Notes: generated by a model not told the origin, from the letters alone. DNA of 64,000 bases from JAYZDF01 sp036337945 (GCA_036337945.1 JAYZDF010000098.1:1-64000), one strand, 5' to 3'; shown: positions 54,439-63,796, numbered from the stretch's first letter. Numbers and translations: made by a program.

Positions 54439-56229
54439 TTATCGTTTTTGCGGCTGTTCTTGTGGTGATAGAGGAGTTGCCGTCTTTGTCGTTGTTATCG
54501 ACCGAGTTCTAACCGATGATTTTGGGAAAGCTCGTCTCGGGAATTTTGGTTTTGCGACTGGCTTACCATCGTTAACCGTTTTGAGATCAGGCTTGGGTCT
54601 AGATTTGTAGACGTATGCCACCGGCGTATTTTTGCTTCGGATTGTGCATACGGCTTCTCCTATCGGCCGGGCACCGGTCGCAGGTGTAACGTATAACTCA
54701 CCGGGAGAAATCTTTCGACGCCGACCGATTTCCCATCCACGCTTTTCGGGTGCTTCGTGTTCAAAGACATCGGAGAGATGAAATAGCGCGAAGGTATGCA
54801 CGGCTTGAAATTGAGGTGAAAGAACAATGGTTTCTGTTTCGCGCTTTTCTTTCGCACATTTCATCGCTGCGCTGATTTCGAATTGCCAATCACGTTTTGT
54901 TACCTCGGGATATTGAACTAGGGTGAGATGAAAAATGTAAGCGTAGCTCGCGAGCCAGCCGATGCAGAACAGGGCTGCCCACAACCGGCTTTGTATGGTG
55001 TTTACGTTCGTGAAGAAAGTATTCTCGCCAATGACTCGCCGCTTGGAGTCCCACATTTCATACAAATAGTGCATTCCGATGCCTGAGAATATTTGAGGAG
55101 CCGGAAGCCATGCGATCACCCGTCCGATATTTTCACTTTCATAGGTTACGCCGCCTGGAAGAGGACCGAGTAAAAACCAAAAGAAGAAAAATGCATAAAA
55201 ACGACGGTTTTTTGAGGGAACAAACACGCGGCTGATTCCCATAATAATGAACGGAAGTTCGATGAAATTCCAGATGCCCGCTCCGGGAATTGACTGCGCA
55301 ACAGCGGGTCCGCCCCGAACAAAAAGCAGCCCAAAGTCGAAATAGCTGAGGTAATTATTTAGTATGACCCGGATAAGTTTCCAGCCTGAGAAGTGTTGCC
55401 AAGCCAACACTGTATTGCCTCTGGCCATTCCTTCGTCGGTAATCGCCATCCAGACACTTGGCAGGACAAGCATGGTAAAAAGCAATCCAGGTCCAAACAG
55501 ATGCTTTTTATCGGCACGCCATAATTTTACGATCAAAGGTTTTTGGAAGATGAGCCAACCGATAATCCACAATGGCAAGACAAGTTTCACTGCATGGTAG
55601 GTGTAGGCAGAGGCAGCGAGACTGGTCGCACCGAACCAGAAGTAAATGGGTCGCCGTTTGCCCATCTCGAACAAAGTGAAGCCAAGGAGCAAAAAAAATG
55701 GCAGAAGGATTGCTTCAGAGCCATAACGAGAAAAATGAATCCACGTAGGACACACAGCAGCAGAGACTAAGGTAAAGAATGCCATCCTCGCATTCGTCGC
55801 TCTTCTCATCATCGCGGCACATATGAGAACCATCAGGAATCCGAATATGGCTGCGGTCAGTCTCTCATTTTTGATGGACAAACCACCAATGCCCACAATG
55901 GGTGCGGTCAGGTATCGATAACCAGCCAAGGGGTAGTCACCGAACGATTTACTGATAATTGGCCATTCGCTCCCAGCTCTATCTTTCCCTGTAGTCCAAA
56001 TAAGGTAGGCGTCCACCCCCGTAGAGGCTTCATCCTGCCATAGCCCGGGAGGGTTCGATTCAAGATTTACCAGCCGAATCCACGCAGCACAAATGATGAC
56101 CATTAGCGCTAAACCCGCGAGTATACGCTTGCGAGTAGAGCGACTTCGATAATTCGGGCTTTCGGGGCTAAAATCCTCGGAAAGCGGCGTCCTTTCTTCG
56201 ATCTCGGATGTCTTGTCTTTCGTGTCCAT
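54439..56229 (-). CDS. PMT/ArnT-like membrane glycosyltransferase (second copy)
   Basis: 596 residues. One helix (about 38-55) precedes the acidic pair D66-E67 in 'LWQDEASTG', the catalytic-site mark of GT39/GT83 enzymes. About eleven hydrophobic segments follow. The C-terminal 120 residues are a soluble Lys/Pro/Thr-rich tail ending 'SPQEQPQKR'. It transfers a sugar from a polyprenyl-phosphate carrier in the periplasm; acceptor unknown. Different from the copy at 2885 in sequence. It is divergent from the secreted-protein gene at 56283 (54 bp between starts), so the two may share a promoter region. Confidence 0.8.
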   Translation of the reverse strand: MDTKDKTSEIEERTPLSEDFSPESPNYRSRSTRKRILAGLALMVIICAAWIRLVNLESNPPGLWQDEASTGVDAYLIWTTGKDRAGSEWPIISKSFGDYPLAGYRYLTAPIVGIGGLSIKNERLTAAIFGFLMVLICAAMMRRATNARMAFFTLVSAAVCPTWIHFSRYGSEAILLPFFLLLGFTLFEMGKRRPIYFWFGATSLAASAYTYHAVKLVLPLWIIGWLIFQKPLIVKLWRADKKHLFGPGLLFTMLVLPSVWMAITDEGMARGNTVLAWQHFSGWKLIRVILNNYLSYFDFGLLFVRGGPAVAQSIPGAGIWNFIELPFIIMGISRVFVPSKNRRFYAFFFFWFLLGPLPGGVTYESENIGRVIAWLPAPQIFSGIGMHYLYEMWDSKRRVIGENTFFTNVNTIQSRLWAALFCIGWLASYAYIFHLTLVQYPEVTKRDWQFEISAAMKCAKEKRETETIVLSPQFQAVHTFALFHLSDVFEHEAPEKRGWEIGRRRKISPGELYVTPATGARPIGEAVCTIRSKNTPVAYVYKSRPKPDLKTVNDGKPVAKPKFPRRAFPKSSVRTRSITTTKTATPLSPQEQPQKR

Positions 56230-56282
56230 GCGTTTATTGCGACGCTGCAGTCCGTAATCGCGTATACTTCTTGCGTGAGCTA

Positions 56283-57365
56283 ATGCGACGACTGTCCTAC
56301 CAGAGCCACCCCATTTCGTGGAAGTGTCTTATTGCGTTCGTCGCTATTTTTGTGTCTTCAGCGGCAGCCGAGCCCTATCGGGACACGAAAAACCGTTACA
56401 CACTTGAAATACCTGATGGCTGGACACTGAAGCCTATTTTCGGCCGGGTCGACAGCGTACGCTTTGAGCGAAAGCTAAGGAATTCCAAACAGTCTGCTTG
56501 GCTGAAGCTTACGGTTATGCCGGATATCTCTCGTGACTTGCGGAGCGCACTAGACAATTATCAGCGTCTTGAACTCACACCGGAGTTTTGGTCTGTTGAA
56601 CATGAAGAATCGAAGATTTTTCGTTCGGCTGGCGTGAAGCGAGTTTTGAAGAGGAAAATCGCTCGAAACGTCACTCAAGCCCGAGTTCTTCATCACCTTT
56701 TTTTTCGGACTGGTGACTTCGTAGTCTCTTTTGAACTCTTTCTTCCTTCCGATCGGAGCTTTCCGTCACTTTTTGGAGAAGTAAGGGGTATTGTCGATTC
56801 TCTTCAGTTCACGACCACTCGGAATTTAGAGCCTAAAGAAGATGGCGCCTCAACCGTGTCTGCAAGAGACGTTGTTGGTCATTGGTTTCGCCCGCCGGAT
56901 GAGTCGTTTGTCTTGTTTCCCAACGGTCGGTTCACGATTGAAAGCCAGGGGAGAAAGAAAAAAGGGCAGTTTGAGGTTCGAGCTGGTCGAATGGTTCTCA
57001 AACGGAACAGGGCGTCTCGATTTGAAGTCCGTCTGTCCTCTGATTTGAGCAAGCTTACGCTCATCGCCGAAAAATCGGGCAGAATTTTGCGATATACTCG
57101 ACGTTCTTCTGCTCGCCGATCCCTTCTTGGTACATGGACTCGGAAAGTGAATAAGTTGCAAAAAACACTCATTTTTCACCCAAACGGCTATTTTGAGTAT
57201 GGCCGAATGCGTGGGCACTGGACGGCAGAAGGAAAACAACTTGTTTTGGTAAGCGCAAACGGCTCCAAATTATCGTACGAATTCCGATTTAATAAAGGGT
57301 TTTTGATAGTAAGCGGTGGCGATTTTCCCGAGGACGTATATTTTCGGAAGAAACGTGGCTCTTGA
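56283..57365 (+). CDS. Secreted protein of unknown function, upstream of PilZ-Hsp70
   Basis: 360 residues from ATG 56283; the longer frame to 56208 runs into the divergent gene. Signal peptide ends near SSAAA-EPYRD. An N-terminal domain of about 140 residues resembles PsbP/DUF1795-like folds ('YTLEIPDGWTLK...F...LTV'). Two similar beta-rich modules follow: 'VVGHWFRPPDESFVLFPNGRF' and 'LLGTWTRKVNKLQKTLIFHPNG' start like lipocalin-type repeats, so an internal duplication is likely. The stop overlaps the next gene (TTGA at 57362-57365). Probably periplasmic; function unknown. Confidence 0.7.
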   Translation: MRRLSYQSHPISWKCLIAFVAIFVSSAAAEPYRDTKNRYTLEIPDGWTLKPIFGRVDSVRFERKLRNSKQSAWLKLTVMPDISRDLRSALDNYQRLELTPEFWSVEHEESKIFRSAGVKRVLKRKIARNVTQARVLHHLFFRTGDFVVSFELFLPSDRSFPSLFGEVRGIVDSLQFTTTRNLEPKEDGASTVSARDVVGHWFRPPDESFVLFPNGRFTIESQGRKKKGQFEVRAGRMVLKRNRASRFEVRLSSDLSKLTLIAEKSGRILRYTRRSSARRSLLGTWTRKVNKLQKTLIFHPNGYFEYGRMRGHWTAEGKQLVLVSANGSKLSYEFRFNKGFLIVSGGDFPEDVYFRKKRGS

Positions 57366-59683
57366 ACTGGCGCTCCAGTTCGATCCAGTTAAAAATTCAA
57401 GCGTTCATGCCAAAGACACTCAAAAGATTGAGGGTTCAGCTCAAGGCCTCTAATGCAGAGACTCTGGCTTCGACGTTTGACTCTCAACTTACACGTTCAA
57501 GCGTTTTCTTAAAGACTTCTCAATCCTTGCCGCCCAAATCAGAAGTTCGTGTTGAGCTCTTGTTCTCAAACGGTGAGATGGCTTTGTCCGGTACTGGAGA
57601 GGTGGAGTCATTTCGAAGAGCTGAGGAAGACAAGCCATCTGGTATGCTTATCCGTTTGGTGTGGGACAATGAATGTTTCCCTGTTCTCGAAAGCGTTCTT
57701 GAAATTATTGGCCATAAAGAAATTTCCACACCCCCTGTGCTTAACATTCCAGTACCACAGGAACCCGAAGTCGTCCCCGAGCCGGACAAGATGGTGTTGC
57801 AGGGGAATCTTTCGGGGGCCGTTTCAGGCTTTGACGGCGCGAGTTTCTCGGACTCGCTTGATACTTCTTCTCGCAATGCCGTTTCAAGAATGACGAGTAA
57901 TCCAGAGGAAAAGCTGCCTAGTTATTCTAGCGGTGAACATTCTCTTCCGGGGAATAGCCCACGTTCAGACCGCCGCGCAGGTGACATTTGGGACCATCCA
58001 GAAAGGGACTCCAATATGCCGGACGTTGAGCTTCCCGAGAAAAGTGAGCTTTGCATTGGCATTGATCTTGGAACGACAAACTCCTGTGCAGCTTTGTTCG
58101 AAAGAGGAAAGGCAAGAGTGATTCCGTCACGTCGGGGCGGTATGGTCATACCGTCTGTAATCGCCAAAGACGTTGAAGGAAACTTGTTGGTGGGAGAGCC
58201 GGCTCTTCGGCAAAAGGCCACCAACCCAAATAATACAGTCGTGGGCAGCAAGCGAGTTTTGGGGAGAGACTTTCATTCTCCTTTGGTGAAAGACGTGATG
58301 GCTTCACACAGTTACGAAATTGTCGAAGGAGAAAATGGCGAAGCCGCTGTTCTTTTAGGTGATGAAGTTTTCTCTATGGAACGAGTTGCCGCATTAGTTC
58401 TCAAAGAAATTCGCGAAAGCGTATCCCTTCAGCTCAAAAAAGAAGTGAACCGCGCGGTGATAACTTGCCCTGCCTATTTCCAAGAACGGCAACGACAAGC
58501 TGTGCGATCAGCAGGTGAGCAGGCTGGTTTACATGTCGAGAGGATTCTCGCCGAACCTACGTCCGCGGCATTGAATTACGGATTCGGACGGAGTCTAGAG
58601 CGAAGACGAATTCTCATCTATGACCTCGGTGGTGGCACTTTCGATTGTAGTCTGATGGAAATTGATGGTGACGTATATGATGTCATTGCTACGGGAGGCG
58701 ATAGTTTCTTGGGTGGTTTGGATTTTGATGACCGCCTAGCCCGGTTGCTGATTAAGGAGATTTCCGCAAAGTATGGAATTGACCCTCGCAAAGATGACAC
58801 CGCGCTCGATCGAGTTGTTCAAGCAGCAGAACGAGCGAAGAGAGATCTAACCGACCACAACTCGACATCTGTTCGCCTTGATTATTTGACCGTCGGAGAA
58901 GCGTCTCCTCAAACTGTGGAGGTTCGCGTTGAGCGGGTCGTAGCCGAAAAGTACTGGGATTCGCTTGTCGAACGAACACTTGCGGTCGTCGAAGATGTTT
59001 GTTCGAGATCTAATGTGCCTCCATCCGAAGTCGACGATGTAATTCTTGTAGGAGGCCAGAGCAGGTCGCCGATTGTGCGGCGCAAGGTCCGAGAGCTTTT
59101 TGGAAAAGAACCACGCAGAGAAGTGCATCCTGAAGAAGCTGTGGCTTTAGGAGCCGCCCAATACGGATATAGTTTGGGTACGTTTGACAGCTTAGTGTTG
59201 ATTGACGCTTTGCCGATGTCGATCGGCGTTGGTTTGCCCGGCGGTCGCTTCAAGAAAATCATTGAACGAGATACAAAACTTCCTGTCTCAAAGTCATATA
59301 CCATCCGAACCACCCACGACGAGCAACCGTCTTTGAAAGTAGTGGTCTTTCAGGGTGAGTCCAACGAAGTGACTGAAAACGAGTTGGTTGGAACTCTCAA
59401 AGTTCTCGATGTCCCGGTCAACCCGAAAGGCGCTGAAAGTGTGGAAGTAACTTTTGAGATGACGGGCGAAGGTTTACTTAACCTTAGAGCTCGTGTGCTT
59501 TCTACAGGTCGAGAAGTCGAGACGAAACTGTACACGAAAGCAACTCCAGTTGAAGTTCGTGAGGCCCTTAGTATTGAGCCGCCAAATATGCGTGATGCTC
59601 AAGGCATGACCGGATCTATCGTGACCGCTGAGCGTCCAACATCGAAGGGCGTTGGTGGCTGGATCAAGAGTCTCTTCAACTAA
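57362..59683 (+). CDS. Fusion of PilZ-like domain to lid-less Hsp70
   Basis: 773 residues from TTG 57362, which overlaps the preceding stop; ATG 57407 is a credible alternative. Residues about 16-115 fold like PilZ ('RLRVQLKAS...TRSSVFLKTSQSLP...LSGTGEVESF'), but the first Arg motif is weak. A Ser/Pro-rich linker leads to an Hsp70 ATPase domain from about 229 ('GIDLGTTNSCAALF', 'YDLGGGTFDCSLME' near 418, 'VGGQSRSPIVR') and a beta substrate-binding domain to about 750. The helical lid and EEVD-type tail of DnaK are missing. Ordinary DnaJ/GrpE genes are absent. It probably acts as a c-di-GMP- or signal-linked chaperone. Confidence 0.85.
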   Translation: MNWRSSSIQLKIQAFMPKTLKRLRVQLKASNAETLASTFDSQLTRSSVFLKTSQSLPPKSEVRVELLFSNGEMALSGTGEVESFRRAEEDKPSGMLIRLVWDNECFPVLESVLEIIGHKEISTPPVLNIPVPQEPEVVPEPDKMVLQGNLSGAVSGFDGASFSDSLDTSSRNAVSRMTSNPEEKLPSYSSGEHSLPGNSPRSDRRAGDIWDHPERDSNMPDVELPEKSELCIGIDLGTTNSCAALFERGKARVIPSRRGGMVIPSVIAKDVEGNLLVGEPALRQKATNPNNTVVGSKRVLGRDFHSPLVKDVMASHSYEIVEGENGEAAVLLGDEVFSMERVAALVLKEIRESVSLQLKKEVNRAVITCPAYFQERQRQAVRSAGEQAGLHVERILAEPTSAALNYGFGRSLERRRILIYDLGGGTFDCSLMEIDGDVYDVIATGGDSFLGGLDFDDRLARLLIKEISAKYGIDPRKDDTALDRVVQAAERAKRDLTDHNSTSVRLDYLTVGEASPQTVEVRVERVVAEKYWDSLVERTLAVVEDVCSRSNVPPSEVDDVILVGGQSRSPIVRRKVRELFGKEPRREVHPEEAVALGAAQYGYSLGTFDSLVLIDALPMSIGVGLPGGRFKKIIERDTKLPVSKSYTIRTTHDEQPSLKVVVFQGESNEVTENELVGTLKVLDVPVNPKGAESVEVTFEMTGEGLLNLRARVLSTGREVETKLYTKATPVEVREALSIEPPNMRDAQGMTGSIVTAERPTSKGVGGWIKSLFN

Positions 59684-60270
59684 GGCATCTCATTGTTCTG
59701 AACGACGATGCAGCGATATAGGTCGCTTTCATCATAGTTTTTGCGCTCATTAGAACCTCTTAATATTCGCGACGGTGGTCGCTGTTTCCACGCTTGAATA
59801 AAAAGTTCTCCTTCGTGAGACAGGACCGACTGAACTTCTTTGGATACTTCGCAGTTGTTTACAAGTTGGGTCACCTGTCGTTCGAAATCGGATGTACTAT
59901 TGTTCTTGTGCCGCCTAGATTCTTCAAGTGTGCCATCGAATGAATCAGATATGTGCCAAAGCTCGTGCGCGATAGTACTTATTCGAGAATCCGAGTTTCC
60001 TTCGAGAAAGAATAACGGCCTTAGGCAGATTTCATACAGAATGATTTGAGCCTGGATTCGGACCCGCGGTTTCAGGTAGGTTGTTCCTTCTTCAGATTTA
60101 TATCGAAACGGACGTACAGATGCTCGGTTTGTTCGCCGTGCTGCGCCCGCTACAAAAAGGATGTTTTCAGAACGAATATGCCCAAGCGAGTCCGGGTTGT
60201 ATCGCACGAGTTCGTCAACCAATTGATATAGGCAGTGGTCAAGAATGGGTCTTGGATGATTCTCGTTCAT
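59680..60270 (-). CDS. Putative zinc metallopeptidase with HELWH motif
   Basis: 196 residues. 'AHELWHISDSFDG' (H102-E103-x2-H106) is a zincin active-site helix, with Asp in a position to be the third ligand downstream. No signal peptide. The fold outside the motif is not one I recognise. The stop shares CTAA with the end of the Hsp70 gene (59680-59683). Its own neighbour on the same strand is the DUF2231 membrane gene; no antitoxin or phage gene lies nearby. Substrate and role unknown. Confidence 0.65.
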   Translation of the reverse strand: MNENHPRPILDHCLYQLVDELVRYNPDSLGHIRSENILFVAGAARRTNRASVRPFRYKSEEGTTYLKPRVRIQAQIILYEICLRPLFFLEGNSDSRISTIAHELWHISDSFDGTLEESRRHKNNSTSDFERQVTQLVNNCEVSKEVQSVLSHEGELFIQAWKQRPPSRILRGSNERKNYDESDLYRCIVVQNNEMP

Positions 60271-60281
60271 TGCAGGGAGGC

Positions 60282-60704
60282 CTAGATACGCTCTCCTAAG
60301 ATTGCTCCAAGATGAGCTCCGTAACTGACAAGTGCCACGATAAGGCTATTCAAAGCGAGGTATGCGAAGACTAAAGGCCGCGCGGGTAGTTCCGATTTTT
60401 GTCGGAGTCGCCAAACTAAGAGTCCTAAGAACAAAACTCCACCGAGGATTTGCATGCTTCCGTGTGTTGAATAAATTGGAAATGGGTCATCCATATGTCC
60501 GTAACTTTCGTCGGCCCAAAATCCAGTGACGACTGCCGGAATGAAACTAGCGACACCGGTGAGAAGACACCAAAAACCAGCTGCATTCAGAGACTCTTTT
60601 CTTGAAATTATGCCTCCAAAATCAAACACAAATGACATTGTCAGCAGGGCGATCGGGAAGTGAATGGTCATTGGGTGAAGTGCGTCCGCTTCGAATCCAA
60701 ACAT
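60282..60704 (-). CDS. DUF2231-type small membrane protein
   Basis: 140 residues from ATG 60704, fixed by an excellent Shine-Dalgarno (AGGAGA at 60711-60716). Four transmembrane segments. The 'HPMTIHFPIALL' N-terminal stretch and 'GHMDDPFPIYSTHGSMQ' loop with conserved histidines match DUF2231, a family often near redox or heme proteins that may bind heme or copper. Eleven bases after it on the same strand the metallopeptidase begins, so they form a two-gene unit. Function of the family is not established. Confidence 0.75.
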   Translation of the reverse strand: MFGFEADALHPMTIHFPIALLTMSFVFDFGGIISRKESLNAAGFWCLLTGVASFIPAVVTGFWADESYGHMDDPFPIYSTHGSMQILGGVLFLGLLVWRLRQKSELPARPLVFAYLALNSLIVALVSYGAHLGAILGERI

Positions 60705-60710
60705 GATGTA

Positions 60711-60716
60711 TCTCCT
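60711..60716 (-). promoter_or_regulatory. Shine-Dalgarno AGGAGA deciding the DUF2231 start
   Basis: Six bases before ATG 60704 on the minus strand; excludes the upstream in-frame start at 60725. The rest of the 212-bp gap up to the response regulator gene shows no gene. Confidence 0.7.
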
Positions 60717-60916
60717 GTTGGGCAACGAATTGCCCGTGAAGTTAGAAGTACTACTGTGCCAAACTCACGGAAACCGTCCGGGTCGCGAATTTGGGGAAAC
60801 TCACAATACCATTCCCTCTTTGCCTGTCGGAAACCCTCTGTTTGCGGCGCGTAAAGACGAATATTTAGGGATGAGCGTATTGTTCTCTGGCATGTTCCAT
60901 TCAAGCTTGGCAGGGT

Positions 60917-62047
60917 GTGCCTATGCCTACATCATCCGCAGCCCTTATCACTCCTAGGATGGATTCGACTGCTCATGCGCAAATATATCAGGCGCGACTC
61001 CTTGTCGTAGACGATGATGAGGCGGTGCGCAGAATCGTTGCTGAACTATTGCAAGAGGAAGGTTATGAGCCGGCAATTGCGGCCTCAGCAGAAGAAGCCC
61101 TTGAGCTGCTCTCCAAGAATCAGTTTGAACTGGTGATTTCGGACATAAAGATGCCCGGAGCTGATGGTTTAGCCCTTCTTCGCAACCTTCGTGAGTCTCA
61201 TCCAGAGACCGCGGTGATTATGATGACCGGTTTTGGACAAATCGAAAGTGCCGTCGAGGCATTGAAGCTTGGCGCTTCAGATTATCTGACCAAGCCTGTT
61301 CGACTTGCTGCCCTCACGGAGAGCGTCCTTACCGCCTTAAACCACCGCTTCGAAAACCTAGAAGCCGCGAACTATCAAAAGAGTCTTGAGGGTGATGTGG
61401 CATCAAAAACTCGGGAGCTTGAACAGGCCTACGCGCAAATTAACGAAACCTATAAATTAACTCTTGAGGCTCTCGTCACCGCTCTTGATGCTCGAGAATG
61501 CGAGACCGGCCATCATAGCCAGCGAGTGGTTAAGTATTCATTAGCGATAGGCCAAAAACTTGGATTATCTACCGAAGAGCTTGAACAATTAGCTCGTGGT
61601 GCGCTCTTGCACGATATTGGGAAAATCGGAGTTCCAGATAGTATCTTGCTCAAGCCAGGTCCGCTTACTGATGATGAGTGGGTAGAGATGAAGAAACACC
61701 CCGAAATTGGTGCGAGGATTCTCAGCGATATCGAATTTCTTCAGGATGCGTCTGAGATAGTCATGACGCACCAAGAACAATGGAATGGCGATGGCTATCC
61801 GGCTGGATTAACCGGAGAGGATATTCCTTTGGGTTCCCGGATTTTTGCCGTTGCCGACGCGCTAGATGCGATTGTGAGCGATCGGCCCTACAGAAAAGGG
61901 CGTTCTTTGAGTTATGCCCGAGAAGAAATTGAACGGTATGCCGGTCGGCAATTCGATCCCCAAGTGGTGCAGGCGTTCCTATCTTTGACGGACGAAGAAT
62001 GGATAAGCTTGAGGGAAGAAGAATCTATCTATCGAACAAAAGATTAG
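60917..62047 (+). CDS. Response regulator with HD-GYP-type domain (second HH histidine missing)
   Basis: 376 residues, GTG start; ATG 60923 or 60959 possible. Receiver domain with phosphoacceptor D76, Thr104 and Lys126. A coiled helix at about 145-185 joins it to an HD-GYP domain: E196 and H200 ('ETGHHSQRV'), H232-D233 ('HDIGKIG'), H261, then H285-Q286-E287 where other members have HHE, GDGYP (291-295) and D314. HD-GYP enzymes hydrolyse c-di-GMP at two or three metals; losing this His may remove one. The PilZ proteins nearby would be readouts. Its stop overlaps rluA-like gene end (TTAG). Confidence 0.88.
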   Translation: MPMPTSSAALITPRMDSTAHAQIYQARLLVVDDDEAVRRIVAELLQEEGYEPAIAASAEEALELLSKNQFELVISDIKMPGADGLALLRNLRESHPETAVIMMTGFGQIESAVEALKLGASDYLTKPVRLAALTESVLTALNHRFENLEAANYQKSLEGDVASKTRELEQAYAQINETYKLTLEALVTALDARECETGHHSQRVVKYSLAIGQKLGLSTEELEQLARGALLHDIGKIGVPDSILLKPGPLTDDEWVEMKKHPEIGARILSDIEFLQDASEIVMTHQEQWNGDGYPAGLTGEDIPLGSRIFAVADALDAIVSDRPYRKGRSLSYAREEIERYAGRQFDPQVVQAFLSLTDEEWISLREEESIYRTKD

Positions 62048-62784
62048 TCTTCTGAGCGTTTAGAACCGCGCTTGAGTTTGGACCAATTTTTACGCAAATC
62101 CGGAGGAAGATCTGCTTTAAACTCCATCGGCCGATTAGTGACTGGGTGAATGAACCCGAGCTCGGCGGCATGAAGAAAAATCCGACTGTGCCCCTGTCTC
62201 GAGGATGAGTTTGGATCATCTTCGGGAAGATATTTTTTCTCACCAATCAATGGAAAACCGGCTTCCGCAAAGTGTACGCGAATTTGATTTCTCGCGCCGG
62301 TTTCGAGGCGAACCTCGAGCAACGTGTTTTCCTTCAATGTTTCAACTACCTTCCAATGTGTGATCGCATGTTTACCTTTGTCATCCTCAGACGAATAAAC
62401 GCGAAGCGTCCTTGGGTCGGTTTGAAACCAACTTTCGAATGTCCCCGACCGATCAGGTACAATTCCATCTACTCCAGCAAGATAAACTCGCTTAACGGAA
62501 TGTTCGGCGAATTGAGAAATCAGGTTTTCTTTGGCGATTGAGCTGCGCGAAAACACCAACAGACCAGAAACTACTCTATCGAGTCGATGGACCGCGAAGA
62601 TCGTTTGTCGTTTTCGAGGATGCTTAATAAATTTTCGAAGGAGGCCGAGCAAGTCTTCGCCTTTTTTGTTGGGTTTCGGAACAGTTAGCAGACCTGCAGC
62701 CTTCTCGACGACAACAAGGTGTTCATCTCGGTATCTAATCAAGAATTTGTCGCCGGGGCGCCAGGATTTCCGAAGTCCTTTCAT
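62044..62784 (-). CDS. RluA-family rRNA/tRNA pseudouridine synthase
   Basis: 246 residues. Converts uridine to pseudouridine in structured RNA. The catalytic Asp is D69 in 'HRLDRVVSGLLVF', with 'VEKAAGLLTVPKPNKKGE' before and 'LETGARNQIRVHFAEAGFPLIGEKKY' after. No S4 domain is present at the N terminus, as in short RluA/RluC-like forms. It starts four bases inside the mtnA stop (62781-62784), so translation is coupled. Exact target position is not predictable. Confidence 0.9.
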   Translation of the reverse strand: MKGLRKSWRPGDKFLIRYRDEHLVVVEKAAGLLTVPKPNKKGEDLLGLLRKFIKHPRKRQTIFAVHRLDRVVSGLLVFSRSSIAKENLISQFAEHSVKRVYLAGVDGIVPDRSGTFESWFQTDPRTLRVYSSEDDKGKHAITHWKVVETLKENTLLEVRLETGARNQIRVHFAEAGFPLIGEKKYLPEDDPNSSSRQGHSRIFLHAAELGFIHPVTNRPMEFKADLPPDLRKNWSKLKRGSKRSED

Positions 62785-63794
62785 GAGTGCTCACTTTGTT
62801 GCTGCATGAGATCCCGTGCGTGGTTTGAACCTGTCGCGCCTCGATCAGTAACAATGCTTTCTATCCATTTCGCAGGTGTTACGTCAAATGCAGGGTTCAG
62901 CACTGCTACATTGTCTGGCGTGATAGCGACACCCTGAATGTGTGTCACTTCTTCTGATTTGCGTTCCTCGATCGGTATTTGTCCACCATGCTCAAGAGTC
63001 ATATCGATCGTTGACCATGGAGCGGCTACAAAAAGCGGGCGTTCATGCAGATGGAGCATACCGGCTACTTGCCGTGTTCCTATTTTATTAGCGACGTCGC
63101 CGTTACTCGCAATACGATCTGCGCCTACAACCGCGCAGTCGATACGGCCTTGACCAAGTAGATGGCCGACAGCGTTGTCCGGAATGACGGTGACATCAAG
63201 TCCGTCTCGCATTAATTCCCAAGCAGTCAGGCGCGCTCCTTGAAGAACAGGGCGAGTTTCATCGGCGAAGACACGAATTTTTTTGCCCTGTGCATGGGCA
63301 AACCGAATCACTGATAAGGCTGTACCAAACTCGGAGGTAGCTAGAGCTCCAGCATTGCAGTGGGTAAGAACAGTCGCTCCGTCTGGAATAAGCGCCGCGC
63401 CGAATTCGCCTATTCTACGGCAAGATTGGACATCTTCATCATAAATTTTTTGAGCTTCCGTTTCGATATCTTGGACGGATGCCGACTGCGACCAAATCGT
63501 TTTCATGCGTTCAAGCGCCCAAAAAAGATTGACAGCAGTTGGTCTCGTTTGCGCGAGTCTTTGATGTGCTTCCTCGAAATTGGTATTCGTACGAGCCGCG
63601 ACGGCTATGCCAAAAGCTGCGGTGATACCAATAGCGGGTGCTCCTCGTACGGTCATATTTTCGATGCTTTGAGCGACACTCTCGACAGTTGATAACTCCA
63701 CATATCTTTCTTCTGTTGGAAGTTTTCGTTGGTCGATCAGCGTAAGAATCCCCTCTTTGTATGAAATTGTGCGAAACGAAGACTGCAATTCCAT
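62781..63794 (-). CDS. mtnA: S-methyl-5-thioribose-1-phosphate isomerase
   Basis: 337 residues. Isomerises methylthioribose-1-phosphate to methylthioribulose-1-phosphate in methionine salvage. eIF2B-like fold with 'NMTVRGAPAIGITAAFG', catalytic C146 ('LTHCNAGALAT') and D226 in 'VVGADRIASNGDVANKIGT'. No other salvage gene is present. The gene starts just after the gatB stop (two bases) and its stop overlaps the pseudouridine synthase gene, so gatB, mtnA and rluA-like form one transcript. Confidence 0.94.
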   Translation of the reverse strand: MELQSSFRTISYKEGILTLIDQRKLPTEERYVELSTVESVAQSIENMTVRGAPAIGITAAFGIAVAARTNTNFEEAHQRLAQTRPTAVNLFWALERMKTIWSQSASVQDIETEAQKIYDEDVQSCRRIGEFGAALIPDGATVLTHCNAGALATSEFGTALSVIRFAHAQGKKIRVFADETRPVLQGARLTAWELMRDGLDVTVIPDNAVGHLLGQGRIDCAVVGADRIASNGDVANKIGTRQVAGMLHLHERPLFVAAPWSTIDMTLEHGGQIPIEERKSEEVTHIQGVAITPDNVAVLNPAFDVTPAKWIESIVTDRGATGSNHARDLMQQQSEHS

Positions 63795-63796
63795 GG

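Noticed and set aside
56050..56064. tRNA-like GGTTCGATTC sequence
   Set aside because: It lies inside the glycosyltransferase gene and no cloverleaf can be built around it.
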